DNA from: CAWVWD01 sp045106825
GTDB taxonomy: Bacteria; Bacteroidota; Bacteroidia; Chitinophagales; Saprospiraceae
Direction of reading: 5' to 3'
Length of the DNA: 38,437 nucleotides
Assembly (NCBI GenBank): GCA_045106825.1
Contig: JBGCFH010000158.1
Location: forward strand, 1 to 38,437
The notes below the pieces were generated by a model. The model worked only from the letters and a program-made list of their open reading frames with translations. It ran no database searches and was not told the DNA's origin. Positions 7,378 through 16,277 of this stretch are shown here, one piece after another (position 1 is the stretch's first letter; the number at the start of each line of letters is the position of its first letter). A program made the position numbers and the translations under genes.

Positions 7378-7542
7378 AAGATTAAAATTCGACAAGAAAT
7401 TAGGATGTCTCAAAGAGATTCATCTTATACTGCTGATTTGGATAGAAATTATATCGCAAGTGCAAAAAGTAATAAACGTAATATTTCCATTATGAATTTA
7501 GAAAAAATTACCAAGGCATTTAATCTCAATTTTTCAAATTAA
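7378..7542 (+). pseudogene. Remnant of an XRE-family helix-turn-helix regulator
   Basis: An in-frame stretch of 54 codons, with its only internal ATG at 7405, ends at TAA 7540-7542. It reads ...QEIRMSQRDSSYTADLDRNYI, then NKRNISIMNLEKITKAFNLN. This is recognisable as the second half of an XRE/Cro DNA-binding domain: functional members have GLDRxYIS, GxRNISLxNLEKIAKAL. The N-terminal helices are missing, the position normally held by ExGxRN reads KSNKRN, and there is a stop directly upstream at 7375. It is probably a decayed regulator (possibly of a lost restriction or toxin-antitoxin locus). A very small expressed peptide from 7405 cannot be excluded. Confidence 0.65.
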
Positions 7543-7639
7543 TTTATCTTTTTTATCAAATCTTTAATTTACGTTATAAAGGCTTTCCACAAAAAATCCC
7601 CTAAATTCGCCATTCAAAACAAAACGGTGAAATCGTGTG

Positions 7640-7681
7640 ACCAAGCAATCACCAATCACCAGTAACCAATCACCAACATAA
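7640..7681 (+). repeat. One-armed iterated word, CAATCACC/AGTAACC
   Basis: Four copies of a 7-8 nt word (CAATCAC, CAATCAC, AGTAACC, CAATCAC) stand directly before the ATG of the helicase gene at 7682. No complementary arm is nearby, so this is either half of a hairpin like the others in the window or a decayed one. It places a low-structure CAA-rich leader in front of the start codon. Confidence 0.6.
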
Positions 7682-10600
7682 ATGAATTTAAAAATAATAT
7701 CAGCAGGTGCAGGAAGTGGAAAAACATATCGTTTGACCGAAGAAATGGTAGCATTGCTGAATCCTAATAATCCAAATCGAGTTCGAGCGAACGGTATTAT
7801 TGCAACGACTTTTACGAATAAAGCAGCAGCAGAATTGCAAGAACGAGTACGAACGAAGCTCTTGGAAGAAGGGTTGATTGCAGAAGCAGATGAACTAACA
7901 AATGCTCTGATAGGAACGGTTCACGGTTTGGGTGTGAAGTTGTTGAAGCGGTTTGCGTTTGAAGCTGGTGTTTCGCCTGAAGTGAGTATTATTGCAGACG
8001 AAGACCAACAAACGATGTTTAATCAATCGTTGGCAGAGATATTAACGCCAAAGTTGATTTCCAATATGGAAGCGTTGGCAGAACGATTGGGATTAAATAA
8101 AAAAGAACGCTACGACTGGCGAATCGAAGTCAAACGATTAACCGATATTGCTCGTGCAAATGCAATGGATATTCCGACATTAGAAAAATCAAAACAAAAT
8201 TCTATTGATTCTTTTTTCCAATTATTAAATCCAAAACCTTTTACCCTTTCGGTTGATGATTTTAATAATAATTTATTGGAATTATTGGATTCGACCATTC
8301 AAGTTTTAAATGATAATGATGACAGCACAAAAACGACTAAAAATGCTGTTAATACGTTCAAACAATTTCAAATAAAACTCCAAAATAAAGGCGAACTCAA
8401 CTGGCACGAATGGGCGAAAATTGCAAAAACGGCTGGTGCTGTTGGTAAAAAAAGCCGTGAAGATGCAGAAGAACTCAAAGAATTTGCGGCAAAAGTTGAG
8501 GAAAATCCTGCATTTCAAGCTGATATTAAAGCTTTTATTACGCACCTTTTTGACTTAGCAGTCGGTGCGATTGAAGAATATGAAACGTATAAAAAACGTC
8601 GTGGCTTGATTGATTATATTGATATGGAAATCAGTGTAAAGCGATTGTTGGAGAATGAAGTTGTACAGGAAGTTTTGGCGGAGGAAGTGGACTTATTGAT
8701 GGTTGATGAGTTTCAAGATACAAGCCCGATTCAGTTAGAAATTTTTTGGAAGCTGTCGCAATTTGCAAAATATTCAATTTGGGTTGGTGATCCGAAACAA
8801 AGTATTTATGGATTTCGAGGTGCAGATCCTGAACTCATGCAAGCGATTATTAAACAAACTGGTGGTGTAAAACCCGAAGACATTCAAGAGTTTTCGTGGC
8901 GTTCTCGTCAAGATTTGGTTCATGCAGTGAATGCAATTTTTGTTAAAGCATTTCCAGATTTACCAACGGAACAAATCGCTCTAAAACCTGCTCCACCAAA
9001 AGTAAAATCTAAAGAACCTTTTGAACAAATCAATGCCTTGATTCATTGGCATTTTCAAAAAGATACACCTGGTAAACGAATGCCTGGCAAACCATGGATG
9101 GAAAACTGTATTGCCGAAAATATTAAAACAGAATTGTTGGAAAAAGGCGTTGTTGTCAATCCAAAAGATGAAGATGGAATCCGACAAGTTCAACCTGGCG
9201 ATATTGCGGTCTTGTGTCGCTCGAATCACGAATGCTTGACCATGGCAGAAGCCTTGCATCGAACTGGTTTAAAAGCGGCAATAGCTCGAAATGGTTTATT
9301 AAAAACGGCAGAATCTCGATTGATTTTGGCATGTTTGAAGTTTGTTTTGAATCAAGCGGATTCGTTGTCAATTGCTGAAATTCTACTATTGGCAAGTAAA
9401 AAAGACATCGAAGCGATTATTGAAAATCGACTGGATTTTCTGGAAAAAAGAGAAAGCAAATATGATGACTGGGCAACCGAAGATGAGTTTATCGAACGAT
9501 TACATGATTTACGAAAAGAGGTATTAGAATTATCAAGTACAGAGATTTTGAATTTAGTCATTGAGTCACTCGACTTACGTCGAATTATCGCTGGTTGGGG
9601 AAATTTGGAACAGCGTTTTGCCAATGTCGATGCGTTGCGAAAATATGCCTTACAATATGAAGAAAACTGTAACCGATTGCATACAGCGGCTTCGCTCGGT
9701 GGATTTTTGTTGTGGTTGAGTGATTTGGAAACAAATGGCGTTGACAATCAAGGTTCAGGAAAAGGAAAAAATGCAGTGAATGTCTTGACGTATCACAAAT
9801 CGAAAGGTTTAGAATGGCCAGTTGTGATTTGTCATTCGATGGAACAAAACCTTCGAGATGATGTTTGGGGCGTTTCGATTGTTCCTGAAAAAGATGACAT
9901 TGATTTGGATGATATTTTGGGTAATCGCTGGTTGCGATATTGGATAAATCCGTTTGCTGACCAAATCAGAAAGTCAAAATTAGAAGAAAATATTAACGCA
10001 AGTGAGGCTAAAAAACAATCGACTAAAGCCGCTTTGGCGGAAGAAGCGAGGTTGTTATACGTTGGTTTGACTCGTGCGAGAGATTATCTGGTTATTCCGT
10101 CAAGGCAATATAAATTTACAAAATGGCTGAATCGCTGCTGGTTTGAGGGCAATGAAAATATTCAAGTGCTTGATCCTTATTTGGCAGGAAATGGCGAAAC
10201 AGATACTTACGAAAGTCCTTGGTTTTGGGACAATAAAAATATTCCAATTGATACCGTTGTCAACGTATTTTCACAACACTTTCCATATACGGAAACGTTG
10301 CCCGAAATCATTGATTACTTCGGTGAACGTGCTGAACCAAAGTTACATTTTCCGTATGCAATTGATACGGATAAGGAAGATTTTAAAGACGAATTTAAGT
10401 TCAAATATGGTTTTGAAACACGTTATTCGGACAGATTAGATTTGGAAGAAGAGGCAAGTGAATATCTTGTAGCGAAAGTTTTAAAAGCGTTTTTGTGTGC
10501 CGATAGTTTGAAACGACAAGTAAACGAACGATTAACAATGGCGACAACGATTAATGACAATTTTGGTGGAACAGAAATGGTGAATCCAAAATCCATTGTT

Positions 10601-10957
10601 GGTTTATCACAACGTTATTATTCTTATTTGCATCAGCAATATACGATTCAAAATATCTATCGAAAACATCCGATTCAGTATGTTCATAATAATCGTTTGT
10701 TTGAAACTATCGTCGATTTAATTGCGATTACTGATCGAGGTATTTTGATTGTTCAAAACTCTGGTTTTGCCGGAAAACATAAAGATTGGCGAAAAAAATC
10801 TAAAGAATTAGCAAGTTGGTTTTATTTGACTAAAAAAGCAATTGCTGCACATTTTGGTGATGAACAGCCGATTTTCACAGCGTTACATTTTGTGATGACT
10901 GGCGGTTTTGTGCAGTTTGAGGTAGAAGGGAAAGTTTTGCAGGGAAGTTTGTTTTAG
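7682..10957 (+). CDS. UvrD/RecB-type helicase with degenerate nuclease domain
   Basis: 1091 residues, superfamily 1A. Motif I is SAGAGSGKT (about 7-15), Ia is ATTFTNKAA, motif II is LMVDEFQDTSP (about 340-350), III is WVGDPKQSIYGFRGAD, V is LTYHKSKGLEWP and VI is RLLYVGLTRARDYLV (about 788-802). The order and length resemble AddA/RecB of the AddAB or RecBCD recombination nucleases. The C-terminal 200 residues occupy the place of the RecB-family nuclease, but the usual D-to-DxK block reads IVDLIAITDRG then ILIVQNSGF, with no DxK, so I infer a non-cleaving domain. No AddB/RecC partner lies in the window. The last 53 codons are duplicated at 14712-14873. Confidence 0.9.
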   Translation: MNLKIISAGAGSGKTYRLTEEMVALLNPNNPNRVRANGIIATTFTNKAAAELQERVRTKLLEEGLIAEADELTNALIGTVHGLGVKLLKRFAFEAGVSPEVSIIADEDQQTMFNQSLAEILTPKLISNMEALAERLGLNKKERYDWRIEVKRLTDIARANAMDIPTLEKSKQNSIDSFFQLLNPKPFTLSVDDFNNNLLELLDSTIQVLNDNDDSTKTTKNAVNTFKQFQIKLQNKGELNWHEWAKIAKTAGAVGKKSREDAEELKEFAAKVEENPAFQADIKAFITHLFDLAVGAIEEYETYKKRRGLIDYIDMEISVKRLLENEVVQEVLAEEVDLLMVDEFQDTSPIQLEIFWKLSQFAKYSIWVGDPKQSIYGFRGADPELMQAIIKQTGGVKPEDIQEFSWRSRQDLVHAVNAIFVKAFPDLPTEQIALKPAPPKVKSKEPFEQINALIHWHFQKDTPGKRMPGKPWMENCIAENIKTELLEKGVVVNPKDEDGIRQVQPGDIAVLCRSNHECLTMAEALHRTGLKAAIARNGLLKTAESRLILACLKFVLNQADSLSIAEILLLASKKDIEAIIENRLDFLEKRESKYDDWATEDEFIERLHDLRKEVLELSSTEILNLVIESLDLRRIIAGWGNLEQRFANVDALRKYALQYEENCNRLHTAASLGGFLLWLSDLETNGVDNQGSGKGKNAVNVLTYHKSKGLEWPVVICHSMEQNLRDDVWGVSIVPEKDDIDLDDILGNRWLRYWINPFADQIRKSKLEENINASEAKKQSTKAALAEEARLLYVGLTRARDYLVIPSRQYKFTKWLNRCWFEGNENIQVLDPYLAGNGETDTYESPWFWDNKNIPIDTVVNVFSQHFPYTETLPEIIDYFGERAEPKLHFPYAIDTDKEDFKDEFKFKYGFETRYSDRLDLEEEASEYLVAKVLKAFLCADSLKRQVNERLTMATTINDNFGGTEMVNPKSIVGLSQRYYSYLHQQYTIQNIYRKHPIQYVHNNRLFETIVDLIAITDRGILIVQNSGFAGKHKDWRKKSKELASWFYLTKKAIAAHFGDEQPIFTALHFVMTGGFVQFEVEGKVLQGSLF

Positions 10958-10961
10958 ATTA

Positions 10962-10993
10962 TAAAAGCAGTAAGCCTAAACTTACTGCTTTTA
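10962..10993. terminator. Bidirectional terminator between convergent genes
   Basis: Perfect 13-bp arms TAAAAGCAGTAAG / CTTACTGCTTTTA around a 6-nt loop, with A/T runs on both sides. It serves the helicase gene (plus) and the lipoprotein gene (minus). Confidence 0.85.
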
Positions 10994-10997
10994 GTTT

Positions 10998-11750
10998 TTA
11001 ATAATGTCCACCAAAATAATATCCCCACGGAATACTATCGCCTGGATTCGTCATAAATACGATTTCAATACTATCATTTGGAAACGTTCTTAAATAATTG
11101 GGATAAGTATCATAAGTTCTACTCCAACTGTAAGAAAGCCAACCACCGTCTAACTCTTCTGTCAAATTATTACCTCCAACTTCTGTAATACGAATATTTT
11201 TAGAGTTTTCAATTTTTTCAACTTTTACCTGTCCTTCTCCTAAATAAGTTGACGGATAAGAATATCCTGATAAGCTATATTTATAAATATACTTATTCAA
11301 TGTATATGTACCTATTATTTCATCTCGTACATCCCAAGTTCTAAAAGTATAAATATCACTCCATTCTCCTTGTTGTCCGTCTATTATCGGTGCTACTCGC
11401 CATTCATAAGTATTTCCCCATTCAAAGGGAGAAACCTCAACATAAACAGATGGATCATTTGTAGTAGGTACAAAAAATGTAGATTTCAAATTTATTCCTT
11501 CCACAATCGTATCAAAAGGAACGTGATAATTTGGATCTATTCCTTCTACTATTATCCTGTACTGAGTTGCTCCTTCTACTGCACACCATTGAAAAATAAA
11601 AATATTAGTATCAACAACTCCGTCATACTCTGGATACAAATTATCACAATCTGGTTGGTAAGGTGGTTGTGGATCTTTTGTACAACTTGATATATATATC
11701 ATACCAACACATAATACTCCGAATATTATATTTTTTATTATGTTATTCAT
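10998..11750 (-). CDS. Secreted lipoprotein with fibronectin-like fold
   Basis: 250 residues from the ATG at 11750; an upstream in-frame ATG at 11768 gives a less regular signal peptide. The N-terminus has lysines, a hydrophobic stretch and the lipobox ISSC (Cys 23), so it is a type II lipoprotein. Residues about 30-140 form a beta-rich module with FIFQWCAVEGATQYRI and WGNTYEWRVAPI, the pattern of fibronectin type III domains that accompany surface carbohydrate-binding or degrading proteins. The remainder is unassigned. It lies 67 bp downstream of the secreted GH16 gene on the same strand and is likely co-transcribed, so I infer a surface partner of that enzyme, such as a glycan-binding protein. 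Both genes lie between the two copies of the helicase 3' end. Confidence 0.75.
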   Translation of the reverse strand: MNNIIKNIIFGVLCVGMIYISSCTKDPQPPYQPDCDNLYPEYDGVVDTNIFIFQWCAVEGATQYRIIVEGIDPNYHVPFDTIVEGINLKSTFFVPTTNDPSVYVEVSPFEWGNTYEWRVAPIIDGQQGEWSDIYTFRTWDVRDEIIGTYTLNKYIYKYSLSGYSYPSTYLGEGQVKVEKIENSKNIRITEVGGNNLTEELDGGWLSYSWSRTYDTYPNYLRTFPNDSIEIVFMTNPGDSIPWGYYFGGHY

Positions 11751-11817
11751 GACTTTATATTTAAGCATAACACAACATTTATTTTGAGAAAAATAAACAT
11801 TGTGTTATTTTTTTTAA

Positions 11818-14437
11818 TTATTGTTTCACAATTTTCTTAGTTTCGATTTCTCCGTTATATTGGATTTGCATGATGTAGATACCTTTAGAATAATTGGATA
11901 AGTCAATCTCTACAATATTACAAACTGATTCAGATTGATAAATAATTTGCCCAGTCATATTTAGTATTCTGATACTTGCTCCACACCAATCATCTTTGAT
12001 TGTAAGATTAATCCAACCATTCGTAGGATTAGGATATATCGTATTTTCTTGTTGAATAGTCTGCTGAGTAACGACATCTTTTTCATTGGTAAGTTCTAAA
12101 GCTTCATCAACTTCTTCTCCATTGTTCGTTACAATAAGTCCTTCAAAACCATTATGCCAACCATTTTGATTAGAACAATTTTCGTAAGGAGGAGGAATAG
12201 GATTCCAATTCATAGCTTCTCTATATATACTTAAATACTTATTGAAGATTTGATTAGAATTGTAATTCATACAAAATACTTTATTTAATCCAGTTGTAGT
12301 AATCGCTAATTCATCGCCAACAAAATAACCCGTTGTATAATTACTTCCTAAACCATTACCACCTTGACCAGGCGAAAAAACATCTAAAGTACCACTTTGC
12401 CAAAGCGTTTCGCCACTAATTGTTGGTGCCGTTCTTTCATAATACGTTTTCACTTTTTTATGGTCATTACTGCTACTTGTTGCTTGTGCTACATAAAAAA
12501 CCTCTGTTCTTCCATCCGTAGTTTCTCCGACTTCAATATCTCCCGCAACATCATTCACATCTGCATTATATTGTTTCACCGTTCCTTTTACTTCCCAATG
12601 TGCTAAATCTCCTGTTGTTGTCTGATAAAATAACTTTTCACCATCAGGTGAAATTGCCAAATTTCCTGCACAATCTGCATAATTAGAACTGTAAGGATAA
12701 TCTATTGGTCCATAACTCCAACCTGACACGGGTAAACTTGAATTACAAGGAGTTGAATTATCCCAAAATTTCCAAATTACCCAAATATGATTATCACTAC
12801 CTTTATAAAAGATTTTACCTTGTGGGTCAGGCGAAATAATAAATTCCTTGAGACCTGTAACAGGTGTTTCGTGTCTAAACCAACCTCCACAGTATTCGTA
12901 ATAACATAATCTATCATTAGAAGTACTAATATAATATACTCGTGTGCCGTGTTCACTATTTGGTGGTGAAACCATAATATTGCTTTTTACGTCACTTGGA
13001 TACTGCCACGAAACATCCACATGACTAATATACCAATTACCGCCACTTTGATACCGAATTTTTAAACGATTATTTGAATCTTTCCAAAACAAAGCTCCAC
13101 TTACAGGATGAACAGCCAAATTCGTATTGATATGAACGCCTCCATTAACAATTGTTATAGGATTTGATAGAGACAAACTGGCATTATTAACTAAGTAAAT
13201 TTTCCCATTATTTTTGGTGTAATAAAGTCGATTACTACTACTGCTTAGTTCGTCAATAACCATACTTTCAGGAATTTGTAAAGTGACAAGGTCTGTATAA
13301 TTTTGTACCTGTACTTGATTTCCTACTTTACGATAATTTTGATTAACCATATATGGTGTATTTATAAATGTTTGTTCATAAACTAATCTATCAGGATTAC
13401 TTTGCGTATTCCAAATAAAATCACCTCGATATTGAGTTCCCCATTGATAATATGGCGTTGGTGTATAATTAATACCATTTGGACGGTACACTCGAACATA
13501 ATCTATTTCATATACTTCTGAATCTCCAAAGGCTTCATTTCCCATACTCAAAATTAAATCTAATTTGACTTTAGGTACACCTTGTTCTTCAGTTCTAATC
13601 TCATTACCATCAATGAACCAAGTCATTTTTTCAGGAGTCCAAGCAAAGGTATAAGTATGAAATTCTTCAGAAGGGTCAGAAAACTTCCAATCATAAAAAG
13701 TCCTACAATCTATACATTGAGGTGTTGTCATACCATTTGGTAATAAAGAACCCCAAAATACAAAGTTATCATCATCGTTATTATAAATTTGTTTTGCTTC
13801 AAACACATCTAATTCATATCCTGTGTACAAAGGATGATAAATTTCATCTGGGTCAGGCATAATGTCTTTCGTGCAAATTTCAATATCTGAATCTACACCA
13901 CATTGCTTAGTTGTTGCCCAAAACCAATAAGCCGCAAAATCACCTAATCTACGTGGAATTTTCGCTCGAATTTCAAAGATTCCATAATTAAAACCGATTT
14001 GAGGGTCATTTATACCATCTCCGTCATCGTCCCAATGCTTTAAACAATAATAATCATGATCATAATTTGCTGTTATAACACTTTTTGAATTTTTTGATGC
14101 AACTGTATTGCCTTTCCATACAGCCGTTGCATTATCATTTCCATATTTCGCTGTTAATTTTAACGTTCCATCAGATACATTGACATTATTTCTGGAGATA
14201 ATTCTAACAACTCCAGATTTACTTTCCGTATATGGCTTTTTATAAGAAAAACCATTCATCCATTTTGCATTAGGTGCGTCAAATAACTGATAATGAATTT
14301 GTTGTTGTGTACCCGAATAGGTAGCTTCATCAAATTCATCATTCCAAACCATCGTATAATTAGATAAATCCAAACGCCGTTGTGCCGTAAGCGAAGTCAT
14401 CGAACAACAAAAAAGTAAAACTAAACAATAAATAAGT
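11818..14437 (-). CDS. Secreted GH16-family glycoside hydrolase with T9SS sorting domain; start out of frame
   Basis: The uninterrupted frame gives 860 residues from the Met at 14400. The GH16 domain spans about 16-306, with catalytic block ELDVFE (Glu196, Asp198, Glu201 in that numbering), FNYGIFEIRAKIP and YTFAWTPEKMTWFIDG; a calcium-loop-like DDDGDGINDP lies at 124-133. Five or six propeller-like repeats (about 340-690) follow, then a type A T9SS domain (about 787-860, IYPNPTNG to KKIVKQ). GH16 enzymes cut beta-1,3/1,4-glucans or galactans such as laminarin or agar. The DNA upstream of Met 14400 continues in frame as a good signal peptide (RKLIYCLVLLFCCSMTSLTAQ, 14382-14442) but has no start codon before the stop at 14503-14505. 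The ATG at 14506 is joined in frame only if the (TG)12 tract gains one unit or loses two. As written, the secreted product is off. Confidence 0.85.
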
Positions 14438-14458
14438 TTACGCTGAAACCGAGTAGCG

Positions 14459-14482
14459 GTGTGTGTGTGTGTGTGTGTGTGT
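14459..14482. repeat. (GT)12 microsatellite in the 5' end of the GH16 gene
   Basis: Twelve uninterrupted GT units. On the coding (minus) strand the order is ATG (14506), eight codons, (AC)12, then the signal-peptide codons of the GH16 protein. With 12 units the ATG frame reaches TAA at 14438-14440; with 13 or 10 units it runs into the hydrolase. It is the only dinucleotide tract of this length in the window. Confidence 0.95.
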
Positions 14483-14711
14483 AAAACACGTACTTTGTGT
14501 AATCATAATCAAGTTAAATTTTATAAATGAAAAAATAAATTACTGGTGGAATTGATTAATTTAAGAGAAAAATTATTGGTTCTTGTCTTTTGCTTCTAAT
14601 CTTATCTGGATTTTTCTTTTGGTTAATTAATTCAAAAGTATATAAAAAAATAATAGGAGTCAAATTTCAAGGTGTCAAAAAATAAAAATTGATAAAAGTC
14701 ATTTTTTGGAA
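14483..14711. other. Gap between GH16 gene and helicase fragment
   Basis: AT-rich, no gene. It must hold the GH16 promoter on the minus strand, but I see no clear TAnnTTTG. The last 30 bp (14682-14711, GATAAAAGTCATTTTTT core) match 7146-7190, upstream of MITE copy 1, and then run directly into the helicase fragment, marking a recombination junction. Confidence 0.5.
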
Positions 14712-14873
14712 AAATCTAAAGAATTGGCGAGTTGGTTTTATTTGACTAAAAAAGCGATTGCTGCTCATTTTGGTGATGAACAACCGATTTTTACGGCGTT
14801 ACATTTTGTGATGACTGGCGGTTTTGTGCAGTTTGAGGTGGAAGGGAAAGTTGTGCAGGGAAGTTTATTTTGA
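14712..14873 (+). pseudogene. Duplicated 3' end of the helicase gene
   Basis: 162 bp encode KSKELASWFYLTKK... to QGSLF-stop, identical to the last 53 residues of the helicase (10796-10957) except one Leu-to-Val change. Between the two copies I count nine synonymous changes, one replacement and a different stop codon (TAG against TGA). So the fragment diverged while still under protein-level selection and was cut off only later. It lies in direct orientation and brackets the lipoprotein/GH16 cassette. It has no start codon of its own. Confidence 0.92.
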
Positions 14874-14898
14874 TAAAAAAAAATAGGTTCTTTATGAT

Positions 14899-14970
14899 TT
14901 TACCACAGATTTTCACAAAATGCACAAATTCATACTATTTTCTATGTAATCTGTGAAAATTTGTGGTAAA
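14899..14970. repeat. Iterated-word hairpin, word CACA(G/A)ATTTT
   Basis: The left arm (14899-14920, TTTACCACAGATTTTCACAA) pairs with the right arm (14948-14970, complement TTTACCACAAATTTTCACAG) over about 22 nt with few mismatches. An additional CACAAATT unit lies in the loop. It is located between the helicase fragment and the deoxynucleoside kinase gene. Confidence 0.8.
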
Positions 14971-15111
14971 GAAGTCAAAATATTTTGAACATTTGTTTCT
15001 TGCTATTTAGATCATGACTTGAAATTTTCTCTAATTTAATATTTACATATTTTTCACAAATTTATATAAGTTTTTCAACCTTCAGTTCGCATATTTATTC
15101 AAACAAAATCG

Positions 15112-15119
15112 TATTTTCG
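15112..15119 (+). promoter_or_regulatory. Possible -7 box of the kinase gene
   Basis: TATTTTCG fits TAnnTTTG with one mismatch and lies 25 bp before the ATG at 15145. No clear TTG at -33 is present, so this is tentative. Confidence 0.35.
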
Positions 15120-15144
15120 CAGTCTAATTATAATAAAAACACGA

Positions 15145-15792
15145 ATGAGTCAAACGAAAAACACGATACCAAAGATTAAGCACGTTGCGATAGCAGGAAA
15201 TATTGGAGCAGGAAAAACAACTTTGTCGAGTAAGTTGGCAAAGAGTTTTTCGTGGGATGTTCACTATGAGGATACCAGTACAAATCCTTATTTGGCAGAT
15301 TTTTACGATGATATGCAGCGTTGGTCTTTTCACTTGCAGATTTATTTTTTGAATAGTCGTTATCAACAGGTATTGAATATTCAACAAGGTAATAGAACGG
15401 TGATTCAAGATAGAACAATTTATGAAGATGCTTTCATTTTCGCACCAAATTTACATGACATGGGTTTGATGTCAGGTCGTGATTTTGATAATTATATCAA
15501 TCTATTTCAAACAATGAATAAACAGGTTAAGTCACCTGATTTATTGATTTACCTACGTGCAAGTATTCCGACTTTGGTTGAGCATATTCAGTCGAGAGGT
15601 CGTAATTATGAAGGCAGCATGAGTTTGGATTATTTGAAACGTTTGAATCAACGTTATGAAGATTGGATTAGTAATTATGATGAAGGAAAATTATTAATTA
15701 TTGATATTAATGACTTGGATTTCAAGAATAAACCTGAAGATTTAGAAAATGTAGTCAATATGGTTTCTGCGGAGTTAGATGGTTTATTTTAA
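15145..15792 (+). CDS. Deoxynucleoside kinase (dAK/dGK type)
   Basis: 215 residues, close to the usual length. The P-loop is GNIGAGKTT (18-26). A catalytic acidic residue follows in HYEDTSTNPYL, and the substrate-binding block RTVIQDRTIYEDAFIFA matches the DRS/DRT motif. The lid region is SRGRNYEGSMSLDYLKRL, and LNQRYEDWI is a typical block near the end. The enzyme phosphorylates deoxynucleosides (probably deoxyadenosine or deoxyguanosine) with ATP in the cytoplasm, in the salvage pathway to dNTPs. The small gene at 15826 follows after 33 bp and is probably co-transcribed. Family assignment is firm; base preference cannot be read reliably. Confidence 0.9.
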   Translation: MSQTKNTIPKIKHVAIAGNIGAGKTTLSSKLAKSFSWDVHYEDTSTNPYLADFYDDMQRWSFHLQIYFLNSRYQQVLNIQQGNRTVIQDRTIYEDAFIFAPNLHDMGLMSGRDFDNYINLFQTMNKQVKSPDLLIYLRASIPTLVEHIQSRGRNYEGSMSLDYLKRLNQRYEDWISNYDEGKLLIIDINDLDFKNKPEDLENVVNMVSAELDGLF

Positions 15793-15825
15793 TGTGAATT
15801 TATTGATATTCATAAATATTAAACA

Positions 15826-16047
15826 ATGCTAACAATAAAATATAAACAACACAGTGGATTAATAGAAACGTGGGAAGATCAACTCAAGGCAATGGTGATT
15901 GCACATCAATTAGTACAAGACGAAACGATTGAATCACCGATTTTAACAAATGAAAGTGAAACTGTAGTCGGAGATATCGCCATTTCAAAATATGTAGATG
16001 AATTAGCAGCGTATCAAGAAGCTTGGTTTGCTTGTTCTTGTAATTAA
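15826..16047 (+). CDS. Small conserved-looking protein of unknown function
   Basis: 73 residues, mildly acidic and without signal peptide. It starts MLTIKYKQHSGLIETWEDQL and ends EAWFACSCN with a Cys-x-Cys pair that could bind a metal. I do not recognise a family. Codon use resembles its neighbours. It follows the deoxynucleoside kinase gene after 33 bp on the same strand and is closed by a strong terminator, so the two form a small operon and the product may act with the kinase. Cytoplasmic location is inferred from the absence of a signal or membrane segment. Confidence 0.7.
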   Translation: MLTIKYKQHSGLIETWEDQLKAMVIAHQLVQDETIESPILTNESETVVGDIAISKYVDELAAYQEAWFACSCN

Positions 16048-16048
16048 A

Positions 16049-16085
16049 AAATGTAGGGCGAAGAAAATCCCTTTGCCCTACATTT
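16049..16085. terminator. Bidirectional terminator
   Basis: AAAATGTAGGGC pairs with GCCCTACATTTT, with a purine-rich loop. It lies between the convergent genes ending at 16047 and 16089. The core GTAGGGC...GCCCTAC is shared with 1775-1811. Confidence 0.85.
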
Positions 16086-16088
16086 TGT

Positions 16089-16277
16089 CTATTCTTCGTT
16101 TAATTGTTTTTGATTTTTATCATAATAATAAGCCGTTCCAATTAAAGTGATTCCAAGAAAAATTCCATAAAACGCATCATTAAAACTTTCTCCTTTTATA
16201 GCTAAAAAAAGTCCTGAAATAATACTCAATGAACCAATAATCGTAACTATAAATTTTACTGAATTTCTATTTTTCAT
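16089..16277 (-). CDS. Small two-helix inner-membrane protein
   Basis: 62 residues. A basic start (MKNRNSVK) is followed by two hydrophobic helices, about 8-28 (FIVTIIGSLSIISGLFLAIK) and 36-53 (YGIFLGITLIGTAYYY). A charged tail DKNQKQLNEE then follows. Both ends are predicted to be cytoplasmic. No family is recognisable at this length. It stands alone on the minus strand, convergent with the kinase operon and sharing its terminator. The clean start, helices and stop support a real gene. Confidence 0.6.
   Translation of the reverse strand: MKNRNSVKFIVTIIGSLSIISGLFLAIKGESFNDAFYGIFLGITLIGTAYYYDKNQKQLNEE

Noticed and set aside
14398..14400. ATG at 14400 as the true start of the GH16 protein
   Set aside because: It falls inside the hydrophobic part of a signal peptide that continues upstream in frame; starting there would remove the export signal from a protein that has a T9SS domain.
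15176..15418. Minus-strand frame inside the deoxynucleoside kinase gene
   Set aside because: The kinase motifs on the plus strand are unmistakable.
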